From: Fidelibacterota bacterium
Lineage (GTDB): Bacteria; Fidelibacterota; Marinisomatia; SCGC-AAA003-L08; JACNLC01
Direction of reading: 5' to 3'
DNA: 64,000 nt
NCBI GenBank assembly: GCA_014381725.1
Contig: JACNLC010000050.1
Coordinates: 36,030-100,029 of the forward strand
Shown here: piece after piece, positions 8,901 through 16,880 of the stretch
How the letters are laid out: every line of letters starts with the position of its first letter
Position numbering within the stretch: the first letter of the stretch is position 1
Notes under the pieces: model-generated
Databases searched by the model: none
Told to the model about the DNA's origin: nothing
Seen by the model: only the letters and a program-made list of their open reading frames with translations
Position numbers and translations under genes: made by a program

Positions 8901-10967
8901 CAAATTACTTTCATTTTTGGCGAAGAGCCACAATTTGGTTTATTAACAGGCAATGTGCGATCTGTCTGCGATTTGCCAGAATGGTGGGACTGTCCACCTA
9001 TTTCTGGAGCATTGGTTTATGTGCATAATGCAATGTTTGAAACGGAAATCCATACAAATGATGAAGGTTATTTCGAGGTAATGCTACCTCCTGCTGGTGG
9101 TTATAGTAGTTACCAGTTACATGTTATGGCAGAAGGATTTGAGGATTATCATTATTCAGATTTGATAGAAATCTATCCTAATCAAGAAACTCATGTGGAT
9201 ATCAATATGTCGCCACTTTATGAAAATAATGGTTCTATCTCTGGTTTCGTTTACCAAGAAGAAACGGATTCTCCAATTCCTGGAATAGAAGTCAATTTAT
9301 TTGGTGAAGATAATTGGTGTGGATACAATACTACAACAGATGACAACGGATATTATTTTATTGAAGATATATGTTCAGGCCAATATACAATTGAAGTTTT
9401 TGCTGATGGCTATGAACACTACGAACACGAACATATAATGATTTATCCAGGCGAGGAAACGAATTTTGATGTTTTCTTAACTCCAATATCAGATTATCCA
9501 GACTGGGTAGTTGATGTTCATGCTTATGAGTTTAACATGGCATTGGCTGGATTGCTTTATTTTGACGGTGAAGAATCATTCGATGAAAATGATTTACTAG
9601 GTGCGTTTGTAGGAGAGGAATGTCGCGGAGTTGCTCAACCAACATACTTCCCATTAACAGAACGATACACTGTTAACATGATGATTTACAGTAATCTGAC
9701 AGAAGGGGAATTAGTTTCATTTAAAGCATTTGATAATTCAGAAAGTATTGTTTATGAGAATGTAATCGAAGCGTTGGAATTCCAAGCAGATGGTATTATT
9801 GGAAATGACCTTGAGCCATTTGAAATTCATGCTGTTTCAACGATTACGATGAGTATGGAATATTCTGAAGGTTGGAATTGGTTTTCTTTAAATCTGATTA
9901 ATGAAGATATGTCGCTTAACACGGTTTTGGAATCGCTTGGTAGTAACGCAAGTTTTATCAAGAATCAAGATGGTTATGCAAATTATTATGATGATTATGG
10001 TTGGTATGGACTGGAAACATTTGATTCGATGAGTATGTATATGATTTTGGTTAATGCTTCAACTGGATTTGCGTTTGACGGGTATCCTATTAATCTTGAG
10101 GAAAATTACATTCCTTTGTCCGAAGGATGGAATTGGATAAGTTATTTTCCACAACATTCTTTAAGCTTAGACGATGCTCTTAATAGCATTGAGCCAAATG
10201 GTGTTTTTATTAAAAATCAGTTTGCTTATGCAAATTACTACGCATATTATGGTTGGTACGGATTAGAGGTGATGGAGCCGGGCGGAGGGTATATGTTGCT
10301 TGTGGGAGAAGTTTCTGAGCTCATTTATCCGACCCCTTTTATTAGGTTATCAAAAACAGATAAGCACAATAACTACAATTGGACTGTTAACCCACATCAA
10401 TACGAGTACAACATGGCCTTGACTTGTATAGTAGAAAATGGTGATGATTTTGTTGTTGCGGCTTTTGTGGGAGACGAAATTCGTGGTGTAGCTAAACCTA
10501 CCTATTTCCCTCCGGAAAACAGAAATACAGTTAATTTAACGATCTATGGAAGTGCTATCGGTGAAGATATATCATTCAAAATATTTGATGAAAACACTAA
10601 CGAAGTTTTTAATGTGCTCGAATCAATTGAATTTGAAATTAACGGAATAATCGGAGATGATTTTGAACCGAAACTATTAAGAATAAAACATGAAATCCCA
10701 ACGGATTTTGTTCTAAATCAAAATTATCCTAATCCATTTAATCCTGTTACGACGATCAGTTATCAACTACCAACTGATGTAAATCTATCTGTTTCTGTCT
10801 TTGATGTTCAAGGCAGAATAGTTGATAATCTTGTGGAAATGTCAATGCAAAAGGCTGGCTATCATTCTGTTGTCTGGAATGCAGAAGGCTTTGCGAGTGG
10901 ACTTTATATTGTTACGATTGAATCAGATAAATATTTTACTACACAAAAAGTACTATTGATGAAATAA
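5925..10967 (+). CDS. 1,680-aa secreted protein with about ten carboxypeptidase-regulatory-like repeats and type IX sorting domain
   Basis: A very large exported protein. A signal peptide occupies residues 1 to about 26 (TIVSIIFMMSFASTQ). Then come an Ig-like N-terminal region and about ten repeats of ~90-100 residues of the carboxypeptidase regulatory-like fold, each with a core like 'G-x-V ... P-G-A-x-V ... T-D-E-N-G-Y-Y-E'. They are interrupted near residue 620 by a fibronectin-III-like domain (PPPFDLTATLMDDEAAVYLHW). Towards the end, two copies of a module with AFVGEECRGVAQPTYFP / AFVGDEIRGVAKPTYFP flank two copies of EGWNW(F/I)S. The last ~85 residues carry NYPNPFNPVTTISYQLP and end LLMK, the C-terminal secretion/sorting domain. 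An AAGGAG box precedes the ATG. It is probably an acidic surface or matrix protein; no enzyme domain is seen. A strong terminator follows. Confidence 0.85.
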   Translation: MLFIKSSLNRLVTIVSIIFMMSFASTQDWIELSIDVNPDNPTINDEVTITISGLTPSNLVEANSTFAIDGNHIFILTNVYIGNYDIVEEFEVSNEIGNLSLGEFQIMVTADYYQYDPNGNAEPIFTITGEEHFQVIDPEPLTGVFGNVWATNDWGIEMPVPGATIEALLENSETDPVFFTTTNENGYYELQLEPGFYTVTCSKEGLIPQSEGIEIGNAPAQLDFMLEHSYNTHWISGTVFGLGENDPDNPNEPFPLPGALVELLGLLNGEWAYIWETETNEIGYYEVPIMEFPAIYDGLALRSSTEGYYPQLQEIIHDDTEFPVIMDFYLEPISDFEAYLLGHVYSASDDASNMFPIGEAHVEIFDNNSSDLYADTFTDETGYYEFGEIASSATWIRVSAIGYVTQEMEIPQIDCNTGRCWPITMDFYLEQNEETIVFLHGLVGTYSENGEMIPIEGAYIAVPEEAGNYFHTTTDTDGFYEMEFPWMWNGPITIICEADGYYTQSVTVFPEDNSLEIEQNFILEPYQEPGEGVLAGFVTAQISPMGPEFPVVGAIMGATPTWGPEPWLETSTDENGYYEIELWANQAPWHVFCTTEYGSQEEFAVIQPNEVTELNFHFNAWEQEFPPPFDLTATLMDDEAAVYLHWQYEYDFPGSELMHFNVYANLGEDSDIPWLFIGTAEETNFVHYLMTPGENITGEICYKVTAVELDTNLETEPSNIACVTLDPPENSVLYGHVTGGSCWECDDWHDLAGATITVFAENSDIVFGVATDEEGNYELELPAGYYVVTAEHPEFPSQTHTIHIEPNTENELNFILLLENGFSQLFGNVIWQTPNGNQPIADAHIIAYPDSVNSGFEAFSNENGHYAMEVTANTHYFVVCSFSTAEMEWSQTQEIFVGYEPSELNFIFGEEPPMEASIFGFVGIAAPNGDVEPVSGAQIIATCSESGEIYEATTDENGHYEMLVFPNSLYVVSCQLEGVTQSQEVFVHEAPVQITFIFGEEPQFGLLTGNVRSVCDLPEWWDCPPISGALVYVHNAMFETEIHTNDEGYFEVMLPPAGGYSSYQLHVMAEGFEDYHYSDLIEIYPNQETHVDINMSPLYENNGSISGFVYQEETDSPIPGIEVNLFGEDNWCGYNTTTDDNGYYFIEDICSGQYTIEVFADGYEHYEHEHIMIYPGEETNFDVFLTPISDYPDWVVDVHAYEFNMALAGLLYFDGEESFDENDLLGAFVGEECRGVAQPTYFPLTERYTVNMMIYSNLTEGELVSFKAFDNSESIVYENVIEALEFQADGIIGNDLEPFEIHAVSTITMSMEYSEGWNWFSLNLINEDMSLNTVLESLGSNASFIKNQDGYANYYDDYGWYGLETFDSMSMYMILVNASTGFAFDGYPINLEENYIPLSEGWNWISYFPQHSLSLDDALNSIEPNGVFIKNQFAYANYYAYYGWYGLEVMEPGGGYMLLVGEVSELIYPTPFIRLSKTDKHNNYNWTVNPHQYEYNMALTCIVENGDDFVVAAFVGDEIRGVAKPTYFPPENRNTVNLTIYGSAIGEDISFKIFDENTNEVFNVLESIEFEINGIIGDDFEPKLLRIKHEIPTDFVLNQNYPNPFNPVTTISYQLPTDVNLSVSVFDVQGRIVDNLVEMSMQKAGYHSVVWNAEGFASGLYIVTIESDKYFTTQKVLLMK

Positions 10968-10985
10968 CCAAAATAATTCTGTTTC

Positions 10986-11015
10986 AAAGGGGGCAATTTA
11001 TTGCCCCCTTTTTTT
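10986..11015 (+). terminator. Rho-independent terminator after the surface-protein gene
   Basis: AAAGGGGGCAA, loop TTTA, TTGCCCCC and then a run of T: an 11-bp stem followed by a U-tract, 19 bases after the stop codon. Confidence 0.93.
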
Positions 11016-11090
11016 GATTCAGTAATCCATTAAGTAATACCTGTAATACGCCTAATAGACCCCTAACCATATATATAACAATAAGTTAGT

Positions 11091-11270
11091 AGTTGTATCT
11101 AAATTTATAATTATTTCGTAATATTTCCACAATTTGTTACAGAGTAATTGCATTCGTAAGTCTTTCATTGTAGTTTTAGGCAGTTCCAAAATCAGTTCCT
11201 TATATACACTCCTTCAAGGGAACGCCAATCGGGGTCTGCAGCGCCGTCCCATGTAGACCCCGATTTTCTA
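11091..11270 (+). ncRNA. Candidate structured RNA in the 10968-11316 gap
   Basis: After the terminator at 10986-11015 there is no ORF until 11317. This 349-bp gap holds a promoter-like AGTTGTATCTA at 11091-11101, which also occurs at 5881-5891 before the surface-protein gene. It also holds an imperfect hairpin (GTTCCTT ... AAGGGAAC, about 11197-11222) and then a near-perfect 14-bp hairpin AATCGGGGTCTGCA / TGTAGACCCCGATT (11227-11265) followed by TTCT. The second hairpin is far more GC-rich than its surroundings and would end a short transcript of roughly 150 nt. It could be a small RNA with its own terminator or a leader for the SRPBCC gene. I could not match it to 6S, SRP, tmRNA or a riboswitch by eye. 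Confidence 0.35.
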
Positions 11271-11316
11271 TAAAACTTTCTTCTGAATATTTGTACTATT
11301 TACACTAAATTAAAAT

Positions 11317-11790
11317 ATGTTCAAATTACATCAAAATGTGTTAATCAAGGCAAATAATGAGGTCGTTTGGTCTTTTATGGAAGACTTTTCTCGTAGTCTA
11401 TCATACAATCGTTTTCATCGACAAATTGAATCAACACCTGGGATGGCAAAGAGAGTAAATGATATATTTTATATTCAACACCGTTTTCTGTTCCGTACCC
11501 ATCCGATGAAAATAGCTATAAATGATTGGAATCCAAATGAATCATTTACGCTAGATGAAAAAACAGAAAAAGAAAAACCAGGTCTTAATCACCGTACAAC
11601 TTTTTCTCTTTATCCAGAGGATAATTTTACCACTTTGCAATATTCACTTGAGTGTAATACAGAAAACTATCTAATCGATATTTTTTGCAAACCGATATTT
11701 AAAGCAGCAATGATTGAAGAACTATTAAAAATAAAAAACGCCATAGAATCATCTGTTACTACCCATTCTCAGAGCTTTGAACCGATATAA
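11317..11790 (+). CDS. SRPBCC (START-like) family protein
   Basis: A 157-aa cytoplasmic protein that reads like a polyketide-cyclase/START-fold member: N-terminal strand VLIKANNEVVWSFMEDFSRSLSYNRF, a middle of beta-strands (MKIAINDWNPNESFTLDE, HRTTFSLYPEDNFTTLQYSLEC) and a long C-terminal helix (KAAMIEELLKIKNAIESS). Such proteins bind hydrophobic ligands in a helix-grip cavity; the ligand cannot be told. There is no clear Shine-Dalgarno box before the ATG. It stands alone between the candidate RNA and a nuclease-family lipoprotein on the same strand. Confidence 0.65.
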   Translation: MFKLHQNVLIKANNEVVWSFMEDFSRSLSYNRFHRQIESTPGMAKRVNDIFYIQHRFLFRTHPMKIAINDWNPNESFTLDEKTEKEKPGLNHRTTFSLYPEDNFTTLQYSLECNTENYLIDIFCKPIFKAAMIEELLKIKNAIESSVTTHSQSFEPI

Positions 11791-11843
11791 CAAGCTCTTT
11801 TATTCTACTTGCTAACTGATCACAAAAGAAGATAATTTTGAAC

Positions 11844-12773
11844 ATGGTTTATAGAATGATATTTGTAATTTCGATTTGTTTTTTTCTAACTTGCGCTGAG
11901 AATAATCCAAATGGTTTTAATTACATTAATGAAGAGTTATCAGAAATCACACCTTTCGGTTCTGATTCAACTCTGGATATCATAACTTGGAATATAGAAA
12001 ATTTTCCAAAGCAATACGGCACAACTACAGATTACCTTTCAAAAATTATTTACGAACTTCATGTTGATATTTTGGCTCTACAAGAGATTGAAAGTAGTTC
12101 TTATTTTGATCAACTGATTGATGATATAAATGATACAGACTCTTTAAAAACTTGGTATGGTTTTAGGGCAAACTCAGCTGGCTGGAATCTTAATCTGGCA
12201 TTCATTTACACTTCAGAAATTGACATTGAAGATATTTCTGAAATACACTCATTAGACAATGATTATCTGCTTCGAACCCCTTTGATGTTGACTTTTAGTT
12301 GGAACGGAAATGATATTTGTATCATCAACAACCATTTCAAATGTTGCGGCAATGGAACAATAGACAATTATAGTGATGATGAAGAATTTATACGCCAACA
12401 AGCAAGTATTTCTCTAAAATCATATATTGACACATATTTACAAAACGAAAATGTAATTGTTCTTGGAGATTTTAATGACGAAATACAAGATGCAGAAGAA
12501 CAAAATGTGTTTTGGAGTTTTATTGATGATTCAGATAACTTCGTATTTATAGATATGGAAATAGCTGCAAACATACAATCTGATTGGTCTTATCCTACTT
12601 GGCCAAGTCACATTGACCACATTTTAATAACTAACGAACTTTTTAACGAGTTCGAAAATTCTTCATCCGATGTTCAAACAATATTGGTTGATAAGTTTTT
12701 TAATAATTGGTCGGAATATGATAGCTATATTTCTGATCATCGCCCGGTTGGACTAAAATTAAAATTTGACTAA
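11844..12773 (+). CDS. Exported endonuclease/exonuclease/phosphatase family protein
   Basis: About 309 residues. The N-terminus (MVYRMIFVISICFFLTCAEN) is an export signal with a possible, non-canonical lipoprotein cysteine. The rest is a DNase I-like EEP fold: DIITWNIENFP (first strand and metal-site Asn), LALQEIES (the catalytic Glu motif), CIINNHFKCC (His motif), VIVLGDFNDE (the GDFN metal/catalytic block) and the terminal SDHRPV with the catalytic His. All hallmark residues are present, so it is likely an active extracytoplasmic nuclease or phosphodiesterase, perhaps for scavenging DNA. ATG 11844 is preferred to the TTG at 11838. It converges on the Nudix/coaBC pair. Confidence 0.85.
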   Translation: MVYRMIFVISICFFLTCAENNPNGFNYINEELSEITPFGSDSTLDIITWNIENFPKQYGTTTDYLSKIIYELHVDILALQEIESSSYFDQLIDDINDTDSLKTWYGFRANSAGWNLNLAFIYTSEIDIEDISEIHSLDNDYLLRTPLMLTFSWNGNDICIINNHFKCCGNGTIDNYSDDEEFIRQQASISLKSYIDTYLQNENVIVLGDFNDEIQDAEEQNVFWSFIDDSDNFVFIDMEIAANIQSDWSYPTWPSHIDHILITNELFNEFENSSSDVQTILVDKFFNNWSEYDSYISDHRPVGLKLKFD

Positions 12774-12775
12774 TT

Positions 12776-13201
12776 CTAAATCTGTTCTATAATCGAGTTA
12801 TAAAATTCGATATCTTTTGGGTGTGTGAGTAATTTCGTAACTTCATTCTTTACTACCCATCTTGCTTCGGGATTTTCCTTGTCTTTTGGTTGTAATTTTG
12901 TTTGCGATGTTTTGAACAAGAATATATATATTGTCTTAAATTCAGATAAATCATTATTTCCGTCTAATCCAATTCTATACCTTTTATATGAACCCAACTC
13001 TTCTATTAATTCAAGCTTATCTACACCGGATTCCTCATAAATTTCTCGTCGTGCTGCTTGGATTTTATTTTCACCAGCATCAATATGCCCTTTCGGCAAG
13101 GACCATGAAGTCCCGTGCTGGCTAACTACCAAAACTTCTCCGTTTGGATTTAACACTACTCCACCGGCACTATGAGTATTGTTGATGTTGGAACTATTCA
13201 T
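12776..13201 (-). CDS. Nudix hydrolase (Ap4A-hydrolase type)
   Basis: About 141 aa. The Nudix box GHIDAGENKIQAARREIYEESG fits Gx5Ex7REUxEExG and binds the catalytic magnesium ions. The preceding SAGGVVLNPNGEVLVVSQHGTSWSLPKGH resembles bis(5'-nucleosyl)-tetraphosphatases and related house-cleaning pyrophosphatases, though the substrate is not certain. The ATG at 13201 overlaps the 3' end of coaBC by eight bases, so the two are translationally coupled; the longer TTG start is less likely. It converges with the nuclease-family gene just three bases away. Confidence 0.85.
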   Translation of the reverse strand: MNSSNINNTHSAGGVVLNPNGEVLVVSQHGTSWSLPKGHIDAGENKIQAARREIYEESGVDKLELIEELGSYKRYRIGLDGNNDLSEFKTIYIFLFKTSQTKLQPKDKENPEARWVVKNEVTKLLTHPKDIEFYNSIIEQI

Positions 13202-14396
13202 TATTGAGCACAAATTCTATAATCTGTTTTGCGATTCTATCTTTGCGATTTTTTGCTAAATCTATTTTCTTACCACTTTTTGAAAAAACTGTTACACGAT
13301 TGGTTGAGGATTCAAATCCTGCACCTTGTTCATTTGCATAATTTAATACAATATAATCGGCACCCTTTTCTTTCATTTTCCGTAGAGCGTATTCTTCGCC
13401 ATTCTCTGTTTCTAACGCAAATGCAATTGTCTTTCCTTGAATATTTCCATTGATTGACTTCAAAATATCTGGTGCAGGAATAAATATTAGGTTTAATTCC
13501 TCTTTACTTCTTTTAATTTTCTGTTGTTCAATATTCTCAAGTTGATAGTCTGAAACAGCCGCAACCATAAATAGAAAATCAATTGAATTTTGGTCGGCAA
13601 CTAAACAATTTTGAACAGCTAAAAGCATATCATCGGCGGTTTCAACTTTTATCATTTCGATTTCCGGAACGGGAGGTAAACTTACAGGACCGGATATAAG
13701 TGTTACATTAGCTCCAAAATTTCTCGCAACTTCTGCAATTGCATATCCCATTTTCCCACTTGAGCGATTTGATACAAATCTAACAGGGTCAATCGCCTCA
13801 CGAGTTGGGCCGGCAGTTACTAAAACTTTTTTTCCTTTAAGTGGTAGTGAAATTTCAAATAGTTCTCTAATTCCGTTCATAATATCCGAAATTTCTGGTA
13901 ATCTGCCTTCTCCTTCGTGCAGACTTGCCAAAGCACCAACTTCTGGATTTAGCACTAATTTACCTCTATTTCGCAACTTATCTACAGCTTCAATTGTTGC
14001 AGGATTTTGCCACATCCTATAGTTCATAGCTGGAGCAAATAATGTGGGTTGTTCACACACAGATAGCGTAGTGGAAACCAAATCGTCAGCAATTCCACTT
14101 GCTACTTTCCCTAGAATATTTGCAGTTGCAGGAATAACCAGAATCGCATCCATATTGAGTGCGTGTTCAATATGTTCTAATCCTGCTTTGGGAGTGTCGG
14201 GAAACATATCCGTTAAAACCTCATTATTGGTTAGTGCGGAAAATGTAGCTTTGCCGATAAATTTTTGCGCAGATTCGGTCATCATAACCTGAACCTCGCA
14301 CTTTTCCTTTCGCAAAATGCGAATAATTTCACACGCTTTGTAAGACGCAATAGAGCCAGTAACAATTATCAGAAATTTCTTATTTTGCAAACTCAT
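13194..14396 (-). CDS. coaBC: Bifunctional phosphopantothenoylcysteine decarboxylase / phosphopantothenate-cysteine ligase
   Basis: This enzyme performs two consecutive steps of coenzyme A synthesis in the cytoplasm: joining cysteine to 4'-phosphopantothenate, then decarboxylating the product. The N-terminal flavin half (CoaC) has VTGSIASYKACEIIR, the PAMNYRMWQNPA block and the substrate loop around HALNMDAILVIPATANILGK. The C-terminal half (CoaB) begins at GKKVLVTAGPTREAIDPVRFVSNRSSGKMG and has the KIKR lysine motif (QKIKRSKEEL). At 400 aa it is full length. It is the first gene of a pair with the downstream Nudix gene. Confidence 0.96.
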   Translation of the reverse strand: MSLQNKKFLIIVTGSIASYKACEIIRILRKEKCEVQVMMTESAQKFIGKATFSALTNNEVLTDMFPDTPKAGLEHIEHALNMDAILVIPATANILGKVASGIADDLVSTTLSVCEQPTLFAPAMNYRMWQNPATIEAVDKLRNRGKLVLNPEVGALASLHEGEGRLPEISDIMNGIRELFEISLPLKGKKVLVTAGPTREAIDPVRFVSNRSSGKMGYAIAEVARNFGANVTLISGPVSLPPVPEIEMIKVETADDMLLAVQNCLVADQNSIDFLFMVAAVSDYQLENIEQQKIKRSKEELNLIFIPAPDILKSINGNIQGKTIAFALETENGEEYALRKMKEKGADYIVLNYANEQGAGFESSTNRVTVFSKSGKKIDLAKNRKDRIAKQIIEFVLNNE

Positions 14397-14419
14397 TATT
14401 ATCCCTCTTTTGTAAATGA

Positions 14420-14668
14420 TTATTCTTTTAACATCTCTTGTAATCTCCCAGAATGATGCAATGCCATTAGGTCAGTGTATCCGCCAATTGGTTTATCATT
14501 AATAACTATTTGTGGAACAGAAGAACCACCAGTGATTTCAGCCAATTCCTGCCTACTCATTTCCTCTTGTTCGATATTAACTTCCTCAAAGTCTAAATTG
14601 TGTTCTGCAAAATATTGCTTAGCATTTACACAATACGGGCACCAATCAGTAGAATATATTTTAATCAT
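14420..14668 (-). CDS. grxC: Glutaredoxin
   Basis: An 82-aa thiol-disulfide oxidoreductase of the glutaredoxin 3 type. It has the dithiol active site CPYC at residues 10-13, the cis-proline/TVP-like block SVPQIVIND and the glutathione-binding GGYTDLMAL. The ATG at 14668 is chosen because a GGAGG box lies just upstream; the longer frame in the track adds an unrelated N-terminus. It reduces disulfides using glutathione or an equivalent thiol in the cytoplasm. It lies upstream of coaBC on the same strand, with a gap of 23 bases. Confidence 0.93.
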   Translation of the reverse strand: MIKIYSTDWCPYCVNAKQYFAEHNLDFEEVNIEQEEMSRQELAEITGGSSVPQIVINDKPIGGYTDLMALHHSGRLQEMLKE

Positions 14669-14748
14669 CAAATCCTCCATTTTTAAGTTTATCAAGGGAG
14701 CATACTCGCCTTGTCTCAATTACTCCATTTCACTACTACTGCATCACT

Positions 14749-15924
14749 CTACTTTATTACCATTTTATCGTCGATAATTTGTAGAAGCAGCGAGGCTCCA
14801 ATTAACATCGCATCTTCTTCAAAATTGAAGTGCGAACTGTGGTGCTGAATATCCTCTGGTTTCAAGTGTTTTGGGGTTGAGCCGATAAATCCATAACTTG
14901 CCGGAATTTTCTGCGCATAATAACTGAAATCTTCGCCACCCATAGACAAAAACGGTTTCCCTACATTTTCTCCGACAATCTTTTCAGACGCAGATCTCAT
15001 TGTTTCAGTTGGTTCGGGATGATTAATGGTTGGCGGATAGCCGTCCTTATATTCAAATAGAATTTCCGCCCCAAAAGCTTTGGCAGTTCCGTCAATAATT
15101 TCTTTCATACGCTGTTTTATCATAATGCGGTTTTCTTCAGTATACGCACGAGCAGTTCCTTCTAAATGCACAGAATCAGAAATCACATTGAAATTGCTAC
15201 CACCTTCAATTTTGCCAACCGTAATAACGGTATTTTCAAGAGGATCTGTATTTCTGCTAACAATGGTCTGCAGTGCAGTAATCAAATGTGATGTTACAAC
15301 AATGGCATCCACAGTTCCTTGTGGGGTTGCACCGTGTCCGCCAATGCCCTTAATATCAATTTTGAAACCATCAGCTGCCGCCATAACAGGACCTGACTTA
15401 ATGCCGATTGTTCCAAATTTCTGATAGTTCCATAAATGAACGCCGTATATTTCATCCACTCCGTCAAGACAGCCGTCTTCTATCATAAACTTAGCACCAC
15501 CTTCACCTTCTTCGGCAGGCTGGAAAATGAGTTTTACGGTTCCTCTAATGGATTTTGTTTTCAATACTTCAGCTACTCCAAGTAACATTGCAATGTGACC
15601 ATCGTGACCGCAGGCGTGCATAACTCCATCGTTAACAGATTTATAATTTATATCTGAATTTTCTTGAATCGGTAGAGCATCCATATCCGCTCGCAAAGCT
15701 ATTGTCTGTCCGGACTCTATGCCTTGTATTGTAGCAACTACCCCAGTTTTGCCAACTTTAGTTTGAATTTCTATTCCTAATTCTCTTAATCGTGTAGCAA
15801 TTAGTTTAGCAGTTCGGAATTCTTGAAATCCCAACTCAGGATGTTTGTGAACATCTCGCCGTGTTGAAATAATTGATTCTGCAATTTCCTGAATTTCTTT
15901 TCTAATGTTAATTTTGTTATTCAA
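14749..15924 (-). CDS. M20 family amidohydrolase (N-acyl amino acid / hippurate hydrolase type)
   Basis: A 391-aa di-metal hydrolase. Metal-binding motifs in order are RADMDALPI, HACGHDGHIAM and EEGEGGAKFMIEDG with the general base Glu, then VHLWNYQKFG and the C-terminal GGEDFSYY. The inserted dimerisation domain has GIGGHGATPQGTVDAI with the usual His. Family members deacylate N-acyl amino acids, hippurate or indole conjugates; the exact substrate cannot be inferred. There is no signal peptide, so it is cytoplasmic. It lies upstream of the glutaredoxin on the same strand, about 80 bp apart. Confidence 0.9.
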   Translation of the reverse strand: MNNKINIRKEIQEIAESIISTRRDVHKHPELGFQEFRTAKLIATRLRELGIEIQTKVGKTGVVATIQGIESGQTIALRADMDALPIQENSDINYKSVNDGVMHACGHDGHIAMLLGVAEVLKTKSIRGTVKLIFQPAEEGEGGAKFMIEDGCLDGVDEIYGVHLWNYQKFGTIGIKSGPVMAAADGFKIDIKGIGGHGATPQGTVDAIVVTSHLITALQTIVSRNTDPLENTVITVGKIEGGSNFNVISDSVHLEGTARAYTEENRIMIKQRMKEIIDGTAKAFGAEILFEYKDGYPPTINHPEPTETMRSASEKIVGENVGKPFLSMGGEDFSYYAQKIPASYGFIGSTPKHLKPEDIQHHSSHFNFEEDAMLIGASLLLQIIDDKMVIK

Positions 15925-16059
15925 CTTTTGAAAAACTCCCTAAGTTTATGCTCAAAAGTTACGGTAACAAAATAAAGGAATGAAACAATTCGTCCTATTT
16001 TCTTTTAACTTATCTTTGTAAATTCCCGAATAAATTTATTGATAGTTATAGATATTAAA

Positions 16060-16854
16060 ATGAAAATTCCATTCACAAAAGCACACGGTACAGGAAATGA
16101 TTTTATCATTTTTATCAAAAATGAATGCCCCGATATTATTTCAAACAGTAATTTCATTCAGAAAGCTTGTTCGCGAAGAACAGGTATAGGTGCAGACGCA
16201 GTTTTAATTTTATCCGACGAAAATAATTATGATTTCAAAATGGATTATTATAATTCAGACGGTTCTTGGGAGACATTCTGTGCAAACGGAGCAAGATGCG
16301 CCACTAAATTAATGTTTCAAAAAGGAATAATTAGAAAAATCACAGAATTTGTTTCAGGTGACGGACACCATAAAGCTGAAATTTTAGAAAATGGACTAGT
16401 TAGATTAAAGATGATTCCGCCCTCATATCAATCTGAAATCTTGGATATTGATGGTTATTCAGGTCGGCATGTTGATTCAGGAGCCAGACATTTCGCAACT
16501 GAAGTAACAGGCTTTTCATTAGAAAAAGCCACGAAATTTGCACCGAAAATTCGATATTCACCTGAGTTTGCTCCAAAGGGGATTAATGTTAATTTTTACG
16601 AGAAATTAGACAAATCAACTATAAAAGTTATCACCTACGAAAAAGGAATTGAAAAAATAATGCTCTCTTGTGGTTCGGGTTCTGTTGCAGCATCCTATCA
16701 TGCTTCACAAAATCATCAATTTAAGAGCCCAATAAAGGTAAAGGTTCGGGGGGGCGAGTTATTAGTAGAATTTGATGAAAACTGGAAAAATGTTTGGCTA
16801 ACAGGCCCGGCTACTATTTTGTTTTCTGCTACGATTGATATCGAAAATTTCTAA
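16060..16854 (+). CDS. dapF: Diaminopimelate epimerase
   Basis: Converts LL- to meso-diaminopimelate for lysine and peptidoglycan synthesis. The two catalytic cysteines are visible in FCANGARCA (residue about 73) and LSCGSGS (about 212), with the surrounding FTKAHGTGNDFI N-terminus. The start at ATG 16060 (MKIPFTKAHGTG) matches the family; the TTG at 16039 would only add seven residues. At about 264 aa it is standard length. The rest of the lysine pathway is split: aspartate kinase and semialdehyde dehydrogenase are at 41-43 kb in this window. It converges with the next gene, leaving only 26 bases between stops. Confidence 0.95.
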   Translation: MKIPFTKAHGTGNDFIIFIKNECPDIISNSNFIQKACSRRTGIGADAVLILSDENNYDFKMDYYNSDGSWETFCANGARCATKLMFQKGIIRKITEFVSGDGHHKAEILENGLVRLKMIPPSYQSEILDIDGYSGRHVDSGARHFATEVTGFSLEKATKFAPKIRYSPEFAPKGINVNFYEKLDKSTIKVITYEKGIEKIMLSCGSGSVAASYHASQNHQFKSPIKVKVRGGELLVEFDENWKNVWLTGPATILFSATIDIENF

Positions 16855-16880
16855 CTACGAAAGCTATCAAAAAGGTTTTC

